Shown: piece by piece, positions 15,473 through 21,873 of the stretch
Layout of the letters: every line of letters starts with the position of its first letter
Position numbering within the stretch: the stretch's first letter is position 1
Source of the DNA: a virus
Reading direction: 5' to 3' (one strand)
IMG/VR virus record: IMGVR_UViG_2088090015_000018
Coordinates: 1 to 24,675 of that record
Length of the DNA stretch: 24,675 bases
Program-made: the position numbers and the translations under genes
Notes under the pieces: model-generated
Seen by the model: the letters and a program-made list of their open reading frames with translations, nothing else
Database searches by the model: none
Told to the model about the DNA's origin: nothing

Positions 15473-17056
15473 ATGACTCAGCAGTATCCGTGCCCGAATT
15501 GCGGCAAGCCGATGGTGCGCAACTCAAAGGCTCAAAGCGGCAAACAACGTTGGGTGTGCAAGCGCTACGACAGAGGCGACAGCCGCGGAACGTACTGTTA
15601 CTCAACCACCAACCCTGCCGGCGCAAAGACGGATCGCGCCGGCCGGCGCTCGAAGAAAGAGCCGGTGTTCCGACGCTCACTGGAGGGCACGGAGAGGTTC
15701 CTGGTTACGGCCGCGCAGAACGCGACACCCGCGCACGAGGGTTTCATGCGCTCGCTCCAGCAAGCGTCTAAAGCGCTCGACGCGGAAATCCTGGTCATCC
15801 CCATCAGGTACAAGAACCCGACGAGCGATTGGTCGGAAAGCCAGAAGAACGATGAGGTATGGTCGTCGGAGGTCAGCGATTATCTCTACAACGTGCGCCG
15901 CAACCTGAACCCGAATCTAATCCTCATGGGCGACATCAAGACGCAGCCGACCGCGTCAGCGCCGCTCACCGGATTCGACGGCATAACTGGTGGCAGCTCC
16001 GGCATCTTCGGGCACACCAAGTTGCAGCTGCGCACCGTGCCTACGCCGCAAGGTCGTCTGCCAAAGATCCTGACGACGACTGGCGCATGCACGGTGCCGA
16101 ATTACACCGACAGCCGCGCCGGCAAGCTCGGCGAATTCCACCACACGCTCGGCGCTGTGATGGTGGAGACCCGCGGCAAGGAATTCCACCTACGGCAGAT
16201 CAACGCCGACAAGAGCGGCGCGTTCATCGACTTGGACAAGTGGTATACGCCGGACAGCGTGCAGAACGCACCGCCGGCACTCGCGCTGTCCATGGGCGAC
16301 ACGCATGTGCGTGCCGTGGACCCGCAAGTCGTCGAGGCGACCTTCGGTCGGCTCGGCATTGTGGAAGTGCTGGACCCGCAGGTTCTCGCGTGGCACGACC
16401 TGTTAGACGGCGAGAGCATCAATCACCATCACCGCGGCAACCCGTTCCTCGCTGCGCACAAACGAGCGTTCAACCTGGACGACGCGGAGCGCGAGGTTCA
16501 GGAAGCTATCGAGTTTCTCGGGAAGTACACGAAGGGACGCAAGTCCATCGTCGTGCCGTCTAACCATGACGACTTCCTGCAGCGTTGGTTGATGAGCGCC
16601 GATTGGAGGCAGGACCCAACCAACGCCGAGTTCTACCTGGAATCGGCGCTCGCCATGGTGCGGCAAGCGAAGCAGCGCGGCGCTGACGCAGAGCGCCTCA
16701 ACGCGTTCACGTATTGGGTACAGCGGCTGCTGAAAGGGCGGGGCGATATTCGGTGTCTGCAGAACGACGAGTCTTACAACGTCGGCGGCGTCGAGCTGAG
16801 CATGCACGGCGACCGCGGCCCGAACGGCGCTCGCGGCAGCATCAAGAATCTGCGCCGCATCGGCGTGAAGTCGATCATTGGTCACTCGCACAGTCCCGGC
16901 ATCGACGAGGGCGCGTACCAGAACGGCACGAGCACGCGTCTGCGCCTCGGCTACAACGTCGGACCGTCGTCGTGGTTGAACGCGCACACGGTCGTCTACG
17001 CGAACGGCAAACGCTCGCTCATCAACATCATTGACGGGAAGTGGAGGCTGGAATGA
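15473..17056 (+). CDS. Zinc-ribbon calcineurin-like metallophosphoesterase
   Basis: This gene encodes 527 residues from ATG 15473, with an AAAAGGAA ribosome binding site just upstream. Four cysteines (C7, C10, C29, C42, the first two as CPNC) form a likely zinc ribbon for nucleic acid binding. From about residue 270 the metallophosphoesterase signature appears in order: GDTH (near 274), WHDLLDG with NHHH (306-318), PSNHDD (near 361), MHGDRG (near 443) and GHSHSPG (near 470). These residues normally bind two metal ions and cleave phosphodiester or phosphomonoester bonds. Family members in phages include nucleases, and I recall the T5 A1 host-DNA-degradation protein being of this fold. A nuclease acting on DNA is therefore possible but unproven. 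Confidence 0.75.
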   Translation: MTQQYPCPNCGKPMVRNSKAQSGKQRWVCKRYDRGDSRGTYCYSTTNPAGAKTDRAGRRSKKEPVFRRSLEGTERFLVTAAQNATPAHEGFMRSLQQASKALDAEILVIPIRYKNPTSDWSESQKNDEVWSSEVSDYLYNVRRNLNPNLILMGDIKTQPTASAPLTGFDGITGGSSGIFGHTKLQLRTVPTPQGRLPKILTTTGACTVPNYTDSRAGKLGEFHHTLGAVMVETRGKEFHLRQINADKSGAFIDLDKWYTPDSVQNAPPALALSMGDTHVRAVDPQVVEATFGRLGIVEVLDPQVLAWHDLLDGESINHHHRGNPFLAAHKRAFNLDDAEREVQEAIEFLGKYTKGRKSIVVPSNHDDFLQRWLMSADWRQDPTNAEFYLESALAMVRQAKQRGADAERLNAFTYWVQRLLKGRGDIRCLQNDESYNVGGVELSMHGDRGPNGARGSIKNLRRIGVKSIIGHSHSPGIDEGAYQNGTSTRLRLGYNVGPSSWLNAHTVVYANGKRSLINIIDGKWRLE

Positions 17057-17292
17057 GCACGTGGCTGCAGGCTGCAGCTGTGTTCACCGCGGTCGCGGTG
17101 GCAGACTTCGCATGGACGAAGTACATGATGCACGCGGCGGCCAAACACCCGCATCGTGCGGCGCTGTGGAACAGCGTCATTATCGCGCTCGGCTCCGTGA
17201 GCGTCGTATCGTACACGGAGAACCACTGGATGCTTATTCCTGCGCTGCTTGGCGCATATGTGGGGACCTATGTCGCCGTACGTCGGGGATGA
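17053..17292 (+). CDS. Small membrane protein (79 aa)
   Basis: This gene encodes 79 residues from ATG 17053 (ATGA overlap with the phosphoesterase stop). Hydrophobic segments lie near residues 5-21 (LQAAAVFTAVAVADFAW), 41-56 (SVIIALGSVSVVSYT) and 60-75 (MLIPALLGAYVGTYVA), so two or three membrane spans are likely, with a basic loop (AAAKHPHRAALW) between the first two. This is the common form of a small inner-membrane phage protein of unknown function. It overlaps the next gene by 23 bases. I do not assign a role. Confidence 0.65.
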   Translation: MSTWLQAAAVFTAVAVADFAWTKYMMHAAAKHPHRAALWNSVIIALGSVSVVSYTENHWMLIPALLGAYVGTYVAVRRG

Positions 17293-17746
17293 TCCGCAGA
17301 AGCAGGCTGTCTATCACATGGAAGACGACGATTTGCGCGGCCACTGCCGCCATCGTCTAAGCCTGCGGCTGCTTCGCAGATACGCGAACGAGCTGTGCGC
17401 TATGTACGAAGTGCCCGACGTGTCGATCAGCGTTTACGAGAACGGGTTGGGAGGGTCGTGTCTTGACGGCAAGATTCAGCTCGATCCGAAGTGCGGGATG
17501 AACGGTCTAACGCTCGCGCACGAACTGGCGCATCACATTTGCGACGTGAAGTATCCGCGAGCGCAGAAGCACGGACCGATGTTTGCGTCCGTGTATGGCT
17601 GTCTGTTGAGCAGTCTTCGTCTTGTGCCGTTGCCGGGCTTCAGAGCTATCTGCAGGAAGCACGGCGTCCGGATCGCCCGGACGTGGCCGTTACCTCTGGA
17701 AAGCCCGAAAGCCCGGCTCCCTGTCCGGCCGCCCGCAGAATCCTGA
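17270..17746 (+). CDS. SprT-like zinc metalloprotein (HELAHH motif)
   Basis: This gene encodes 158 residues from ATG 17270, preceded by a GGGGA ribosome binding site. An upstream ATG at 17249 lacks one. The centre holds TLAHELAHH (H84, E85, H88), then a further histidine in KHGPMF (near H101). HExxH followed about a dozen residues later by HG-x2-F is the zinc site of SprT / WSS1-type proteins. In the family these domains bind zinc and some act as proteases, for example on DNA-protein crosslinks. The tail from about 130 is Pro/Arg-rich and weakly structured. It is the last gene on the + strand. Whether it is active and on what substrate is unknown. Confidence 0.65.
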   Translation: MSPYVGDDPQKQAVYHMEDDDLRGHCRHRLSLRLLRRYANELCAMYEVPDVSISVYENGLGGSCLDGKIQLDPKCGMNGLTLAHELAHHICDVKYPRAQKHGPMFASVYGCLLSSLRLVPLPGFRAICRKHGVRIARTWPLPLESPKARLPVRPPAES

Positions 17747-17815
17747 CCCGCGCCGGTGCGGGAACCAGTACGAATCACACCAGCAGGGCGGGCCTAGACG
17801 CTGTCGTTGTTTTAG

Positions 17816-17848
17816 ACGGCGGCGCAGCTTCCGTTGCTGCGCCGCCGT
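17816..17848. terminator. Strong hairpin at convergent gene ends
   Basis: A perfect 13-bp inverted repeat (17816-17828 with 17836-17848) around a 7-nt loop stands between the last + gene (stop at 17746) and the last - gene (stop at 17866). Neither side has a clear T-run, so it may work as a bidirectional RNA end or block without being a textbook intrinsic terminator. A TTAGAC copy overlaps its left edge. A weak 5-bp hairpin (17747-17762) follows the + stop directly. Confidence 0.6.
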
Positions 17849-17865
17849 TCGGTACCTAACGACTC

Positions 17866-18600
17866 TCAACCGCTGCCGCCGAGGCTGTAGCCGCCGTGCT
17901 CATCGTCCGCCGCCAGCTCTGTGTCCAGCAGCCTGCGCTGCATGGCCGCCACGCGGCGTTCTTCGATGACCTGCTCCGTCGCATCGACCTGACGCGGCAC
18001 AGCATGTGCGGCCTCTGCGCGCTTCTCAGCGGCATTCGCCTCCCAGGAGGCCATGGCCCGCGCGTACGGGTCGAACGGTGGTTGGCCGAACACCAACGGT
18101 TGCGGCCCGTGGCCTATCGGGATCAGCGCGCCCGGCCCGATATCCGCCGGGTTGAACTTGCCGTCGTGCGGCACGATGCTGAACTGCGGGGCAGGCAGCC
18201 GCGCGCCGGGTGCTAGCGGAGCACCGCAATACTTCTCGCGGAACTCTTGCGACGCCGCCAGCGAACGCCACGCGCGAGCGTCCAGCTCGTCGAGCGCCAA
18301 CTGGATAAGCTCCGCGCGGACCTTGCCGTCCGTCGTGTCGATCATGCCGGCCGGAGTACCGAGGCGCTCCAGGGCGGCGAGCACATCAGCGAGGTCTGTG
18401 CCGTGGCGTTCGATGCACTCTTCGTGGTCGGCCGACTTTGCGCGCGACCAGTGCATCGGCTGACCGGGGTTGTGCTTGTCGTTGTTCTTTTTAGACCAAC
18501 GCGCGACGCCGGCCAGTGCCGCCGGGAAGTAGTCGCGGCAACCCGCCGCCATCGGCACGTCTTTGCGTGCGTTCGAATCAACTGGGAGTGTGTACTTCAT
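17866..18600 (-). CDS. mazZ: dATP/dGTP diphosphohydrolase-like protein (MazZ-like, DUF5664 / MazG-like)
   Basis: This gene encodes 244 residues from ATG at 18600, with ATGA overlap to the HD gene. The longer open frame upstream is Arg-rich shadow translation. Residues 12-66 match the family called DUF5664 or dATP/dGTP diphosphohydrolase N-terminal domain: RKDVPMAAGCRDYFPAALAG, then HNPGQPMHWSRAKSADHEE. An EExxE pattern (E60, E61, E64) fits the metal site of MazG-like NTP pyrophosphohydrolases. In phages with 2-aminoadenine DNA, MazZ converts dGTP (and dATP) to monophosphate, feeding PurZ. Residues about 115-244 are an added tail with unclear function. Family members also occur in phages without purZ, so the gene symbol is provisional. 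Confidence 0.65.
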   Translation of the reverse strand: MKYTLPVDSNARKDVPMAAGCRDYFPAALAGVARWSKKNNDKHNPGQPMHWSRAKSADHEECIERHGTDLADVLAALERLGTPAGMIDTTDGKVRAELIQLALDELDARAWRSLAASQEFREKYCGAPLAPGARLPAPQFSIVPHDGKFNPADIGPGALIPIGHGPQPLVFGQPPFDPYARAMASWEANAAEKRAEAAHAVPRQVDATEQVIEERRVAAMQRRLLDTELAADDEHGGYSLGGSG

Positions 18601-19178
18601 TCCGCGTCTCCTACGAGCTTCGAATAACGAACCAGAAACAGGCTCTGCGCTGTCACCGGGTCCAAGAACTGTGGTTTGAACCGTCCCGCAAGGCGCATCG
18701 CTTCTGGACGGAACTCGATGATGGGCTCCCACAGCGCGCCGGCACCGCGCGACGGCAACAGCAGTGCCGCCTCGATGAACAAGGCTGTCATGTCGGCCTT
18801 GGCGCACGCCTGCGTCTTGCGCGGCGCGAGACGGTAGTGCTTGCGCATCGCTTCCTCGACGCGAGCGTCCATGGCTGACAGGTCGGGCAGGACGTGCTTG
18901 TACGGAGACGGCACATCGGGCAAGTACGCTTCCGACGCGTCGTGCAGCAACCCCTCTAACGGGTCGCCGCCGTACTCTTCCTGCATCAGCTTTGACACGA
19001 GCAACGAGTGCTCTGCGACGCTGTAATAGCGTGAGCACTGCCCGTTGAAGCGACACTTTCTGCTGAGACCGCCCGCGATGTCCTCGATATTGAACGTCGG
19101 CGCGAGCGGGTTGAAAGACGAATTCTGCGTTTCGATGGTGCAGTGTTCGTCGTAGTACATCTCTGAACCAGACTTCAT
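18597..19178 (-). CDS. datZ: HD-domain dNTP phosphohydrolase (DatZ / YfbR-like)
   Basis: This gene encodes 193 residues from ATG at 19178, fixed by GGAGG at 19188-19184. Longer frames upstream lack support. The protein shows the HD hydrolase layout: an opening FNIEDIAGGLSRKCRF, then YSVAEHSLLVSKL (first His), LLHDASEAYLPD with the HD pair, and AKADMTALFIEAALL with the last Asp. This set binds the catalytic metal. Family members include the nucleotidase YfbR and DatZ, the dATP triphosphohydrolase that removes dATP in 2-aminoadenine phages. It is coupled by ATGA to the MazZ-like gene, which favours a role in dNTP pools. Substrate choice cannot be read from the sequence, so the gene symbol is provisional. 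Confidence 0.65.
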   Translation of the reverse strand: MKSGSEMYYDEHCTIETQNSSFNPLAPTFNIEDIAGGLSRKCRFNGQCSRYYSVAEHSLLVSKLMQEEYGGDPLEGLLHDASEAYLPDVPSPYKHVLPDLSAMDARVEEAMRKHYRLAPRKTQACAKADMTALFIEAALLLPSRGAGALWEPIIEFRPEAMRLAGRFKPQFLDPVTAQSLFLVRYSKLVGDAE

Positions 19179-19189
19179 GCAATCCTCCG

Positions 19190-19519
19190 TTAAGGTATAT
19201 GACTTCGATCCCACACCAGCCAATCCTTGTCCGTGACTGGCTTCGGGGTCGGTCTTCGCTCGCGACGAATGTAGTAGAGCATCATTGAAATCCACAGCGT
19301 GTTCGCGAGCACGATTACCACGCCGCCCGCAAAAGACAGCCACTGGTCTAAATGCGGATAGTAGTACAAGTTCCACCAGCCCCAAGCCGTGAAGAACGCC
19401 GTTGCGGCCCACGACGCTCCGCGAACTTGCTTATCTTTGTAGAGCTGTCTGCAGTGCGCGAGGATCGCGACACCGCCGAACAGCTCGAAAGCGCCGTTGA
19501 CGAAGTCTTGCGGCGTCAT
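19190..19519 (-). CDS. Small membrane protein, three-span, half-SWEET-like pattern
   Basis: This gene encodes 109 residues from ATG at 19519. The start sits inside the stop region of the previous gene (overlap of 1 base). Hydrophobic segments lie near residues 8-22, 35-55 (ASWAATAFFTAWGWWNLYYY) and 62-82 (SFAGGVVIVLANTLWISMML), followed by a charged tail rich in Arg and Lys. The spacing and the aromatic-rich middle helix resemble small PQ-loop or half-SWEET membrane proteins, but the similarity is weak. I recognise it as a type common in proteobacterial phages, without known function. It lies between a 78-residue unknown and the HD hydrolase. Confidence 0.6.
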   Translation of the reverse strand: MTPQDFVNGAFELFGGVAILAHCRQLYKDKQVRGASWAATAFFTAWGWWNLYYYPHLDQWLSFAGGVVIVLANTLWISMMLYYIRRERRPTPKPVTDKDWLVWDRSHIP

Positions 19520-19755
19520 CAGAAGCGCACCGGCTCAGCGCCTTCGACAACCTGCCAACGCAACACGCAGCCGTTCACGCCGGGCGCGGGCACGCAGTGG
19601 ACAACGCCCCACGTGTCGAGGATTCGATGCGTCGTGCCGCCGTCGCGAAAATACAGCTCTTTCGGAGCCAATATGCGATAGACGCGCCCGCCGAAATCGT
19701 ACTCGCGCCAAACCTCGTCCGTCAAAAAGCCACGGAAACTTGCTTTCTCTGTCAT
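19519..19755 (-). CDS. Hypothetical protein (78 aa)
   Basis: This gene encodes 78 residues from ATG at 19755, with AGGAG at 19766-19762 and 6-base spacing. It overlaps the helicase gene end by ATGA and the next gene by 1 base. The product looks like a small beta-rich domain (DFGGRVYRILAPKELYFRDG and GVNGCVLRWQVVEG) with two cysteines near residues 54 and 63, not arranged as a metal site. No signal peptide or membrane span is seen. It is part of the - strand replication series, so it is probably expressed early. I do not recognise the family. Confidence 0.7.
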   Translation of the reverse strand: MTEKASFRGFLTDEVWREYDFGGRVYRILAPKELYFRDGGTTHRILDTWGVVHCVPAPGVNGCVLRWQVVEGAEPVRF

Positions 19756-21191
19756 GCTGCTCTCCTGTCGAAAATTCCGCGCGACGCCTTCATTGACTGC
19801 ATCAGCAGGTCCTGAATATCACGCTTCGTCTTGTGCCTCTCCAGCACCGTCTCGTCTACGGTGTCCTCTGCGATCAGGTCGTACACCAGCACCGGGCGCT
19901 TGTGCCCGGATTGCGCTTGGCGCGTCGGCCCGATGCGTTCAAGCATCTGCATTCTCTCTTCGAGGTTCCAGTCATGCCCAAATCGGATGAGCACGTTCGT
20001 CACGTCCTGTAGACCGTCTACACCGTGGCCGACCGACTTCGGGTGGGCGAGGCCGATGCGCGCCTGTCCAGCCTTGAAGCGCTTCATACCGGATTTCTCG
20101 CTGAGCACCGCGACCTCGTCGCCGAAGTGTTTCAGGATGCGGTCTTTGTCGCTGACGAAGTTGTACGCGACGAGCACCGGTCCGGCCGTCTCGTTGACGA
20201 TGGACTCCAGGGCTTCGATTTTCTCGTCGTGGATATGCTGCACGTATTTCACTGGTGGCTGTGCCGTGTCGTCTCGGACGATGACCGCGCCGTTCGCGAG
20301 CTGCAGACACTTCATGGTGAGCGCCGCAGCGTTGAACGCTTCGATGTCCGGGCCTTCGCCTTCGAGTTCATGGAACATCTGCGATTCGAGGTCCTTATAG
20401 ATCGCGCGGGCCTTCGGCGGCAAGTGGATTTTAACAGTTGTCGTCTGCGGTTGTTCCAACTCGAACCAGTCTGCCGGGTCTAACGACATTGTCACATCCT
20501 GCAGCCGGCCGATGATTTCGTCGTTCGAGTGCTTGAACGCTTTCAGCCGACCGAAGTGCGCTTGGCCGTTCTGCGCCTCGCGGTAGAACCAACGCTCTAT
20601 GAAAGCTGCGAACGTGACGCCGAGGCGCTTGCCTTGGTCGATGAACCACTGCTGCCCCCACAGGTCCATTAGACCGTTCGGGGACGGAGTGCCGGTGAGG
20701 TTCACGAAGCGATCAACGCTCGGCAACCACGCGACTTTGCCCAGCATGCCGGCGCGACGGCCGCCCTGCTTTATCCGGAAGCTCTTGAGCTTCGTTGACT
20801 CGTCAGCGACGATCATCTGGAACGGCCATTTCTCTTTGTAGTAGGCCACCAGCCACGGGATCTGCTCGTAATTCGCGGTGTAGACGGACGCGTCTTTACG
20901 CACGGCGGCGAGGCGCTCTTTCTCCGTGCCGACAATTGGCGACGTGATGAGATGCGAGAGATTCGACCACTTCCGCGCCTCGTCGCTCCACACGTCGCGC
21001 GCGACGCGCAACGGGCCGAGGACCAGGATCGGGCGCTGAAGCTCGCTGGTCAGATACATGATGTCTACAGCGTTCAGCACCGTCGTTGTCTTGCCCATGC
21101 CCGGCGGAGCCCAAAGGTTGCAGCGCGGATTTCGGATGAGGAAATCCACGCATGCAGGTTGGTACTCTCTCGGGACCCAAAGCTTAGACAC
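19752..21191 (-). CDS. SNF2-like superfamily 2 helicase / ATPase
   Basis: This gene encodes 479 residues starting at GTG 21191, supported by AGGAG at 21205-21201 inside the preceding gene. It contains the helicase motifs in order: Walker A APPGMGKTT (residues 28-36), a DEST Walker B box (130-133), LTGTPSP (about 165), and in the C-terminal half a region ending in MLERIGPTRQAQ, which corresponds to motif VI of SNF2-type proteins. A YDLIAEDTVDETV segment follows, as in that family. Such phage proteins use ATP to remodel or unwind DNA during replication or recombination. The neighbouring VRR-NUC nuclease, with an 8-base overlap, is a frequent partner. The polymerase lies a few genes upstream in the same series. 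Confidence 0.85.
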   Translation of the reverse strand: MSKLWVPREYQPACVDFLIRNPRCNLWAPPGMGKTTTVLNAVDIMYLTSELQRPILVLGPLRVARDVWSDEARKWSNLSHLITSPIVGTEKERLAAVRKDASVYTANYEQIPWLVAYYKEKWPFQMIVADESTKLKSFRIKQGGRRAGMLGKVAWLPSVDRFVNLTGTPSPNGLMDLWGQQWFIDQGKRLGVTFAAFIERWFYREAQNGQAHFGRLKAFKHSNDEIIGRLQDVTMSLDPADWFELEQPQTTTVKIHLPPKARAIYKDLESQMFHELEGEGPDIEAFNAAALTMKCLQLANGAVIVRDDTAQPPVKYVQHIHDEKIEALESIVNETAGPVLVAYNFVSDKDRILKHFGDEVAVLSEKSGMKRFKAGQARIGLAHPKSVGHGVDGLQDVTNVLIRFGHDWNLEERMQMLERIGPTRQAQSGHKRPVLVYDLIAEDTVDETVLERHKTKRDIQDLLMQSMKASRGIFDRRAA

Positions 21192-21483
21192 GTTCGGTCA
21201 CTCCTAGTTGTTCACAGCCGGCGATGTACTGGTCCACCAGCTCTTTCGTGTTGATGACGTAGACGAAAACGTTGCGCTGTGCGCGGCGACGGTGGTCCCG
21301 CGCCTGCTGCGGCGTCGGCCCTTTCTTTGGGGCTTTCGTCTCGACGAGATGCATGACGCCGCGCGGCCATGTGATTAGACGATCCGGCACGCCGTTCAGC
21401 CCCGGCGAGACGTGCTTTTCGCACAGCCCGCCGCGCAGTTCGACCTGCTCGGTCAGATAGCTCTCTACGATGATTTCTCTCAC
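21184..21483 (-). CDS. VRR-NUC domain nuclease (99 aa)
   Basis: This gene encodes 99 residues from GTG 21483, whose first bases overlap the stop of the preceding 29-codon gene (GTGA). The stand-alone VRR-NUC domain is recognisable: an early Glu in ESYLTEQVELRGG, then GVPDRLI (catalytic Asp34), HLVETKAP (Glu48 and Lys50) and a PTPQQARDHRRRAQ helix. The family belongs to the PD-(D/E)xK nucleases and acts on branched or replication-intermediate DNA. Phage members typically lie beside SNF2-like helicases, as here. The ribosome binding site is weak, so translation probably depends on coupling to the small upstream gene. Confidence 0.85.
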   Translation of the reverse strand: MREIIVESYLTEQVELRGGLCEKHVSPGLNGVPDRLITWPRGVMHLVETKAPKKGPTPQQARDHRRRAQRNVFVYVINTKELVDQYIAGCEQLGVTERV

Positions 21484-21569
21484 AACAGCACCATGCGCGC
21501 GATTATTTCAAGAACACAGAGCGCGATGGTGGCATACGAGATAAGAACGAACTTGCGTTGGTAAGTCAT
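21480..21569 (-). CDS. Micro-gene: 29-aa single-span membrane peptide
   Basis: ATG at 21569 overlaps the stop of the 55-residue gene by ATGA, and the TGA at 21482-21480 overlaps the GTG of the VRR-NUC gene. The translation is 29 residues: a basic start (MTYQRK), then a hydrophobic span (FVLISYATIALCVLEIIA), then RMVLL. A GGGG at about 9 bases upstream could serve as a weak ribosome binding site. The gene fills the gap between two coding regions exactly, which favours it being real. The role is unknown. It could be a small membrane regulator, or serve mainly to couple translation. Confidence 0.5.
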   Translation of the reverse strand: MTYQRKFVLISYATIALCVLEIIARMVLL

Positions 21570-21733
21570 GGATAGATCCCCTGCATTGGGTCGAACGTTG
21601 CTGTCGCGGCCTTCGCGTTGTCCTGCTTCCGGCGCTCGATAAGCTCTTGCGCCATCAGCCGCGCCTCGCGCGTATACGCAATGCCTTTCTTGGCGATTTG
21701 TTCCAGGTCTTTATCGCTGAGGCGCTCGCTCAT
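21566..21733 (-). CDS. Hypothetical small protein (55 aa)
   Basis: This gene encodes 55 residues from ATG at 21733, which overlaps the stop of the upstream 47-residue gene by ATGA. The longer frame extending upstream is Arg/His-rich shadow translation and was rejected. The product is a soluble, charged helix (LSDKDLEQIAKKGIAYTREA and AQELIERRKQDN) with a short C-terminal FDPMQGIYP. It may be a small DNA- or protein-binding helper. It belongs to the tightly coupled series between polymerase and VRR-NUC genes. No family is recognised. Confidence 0.6.
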   Translation of the reverse strand: MSERLSDKDLEQIAKKGIAYTREARLMAQELIERRKQDNAKAATATFDPMQGIYP

Positions 21734-21873
21734 GCCGCCACCACGCACATGATGGTGACGATGACGGCGAACGCAGCAAGCACGACAATTGCGACTTTGA
21801 AGAACGGGGTGACGCAGTCTATGGCGTCTAATGCGGCCTGCGCAGCGCGAACTGCTCTTTCGTTGTGGTCCAT
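21730..21873 (-). CDS. Micro-gene: 47-aa single-span membrane protein
   Basis: ATG at 21873 overlaps the polymerase stop (TAATG arrangement), and the TGA overlaps the next start by ATGA. The translation is 47 residues: a charged N-terminal part (MDHNERAVRAAQAALDAIDC) and one strongly hydrophobic span (FKVAIVVLAAFAVIVTIMCV) near the C-terminus. A GTCTAA copy (as TTAGAC in the coding direction) lies inside it, using a rare TTA leucine codon. The exact abutment with both neighbours supports a real gene. The function is unknown. Confidence 0.55.
   Translation of the reverse strand: MDHNERAVRAAQAALDAIDCVTPFFKVAIVVLAAFAVIVTIMCVVAA

Noticed and set aside
15090-15476. Rz-like frame overlapping the GTA-type holin gene
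   Set aside because: The frame has no N-terminal membrane span and no coiled coil, and its translation is Arg/Ala-rich shadow sequence.
18601-19182. N-terminal extension of the MazZ-like frame to 19182
   Set aside because: It runs out of frame through the HD hydrolase gene and is Arg-rich. The ATG at 18600 with ATGA overlap is the fitting start.
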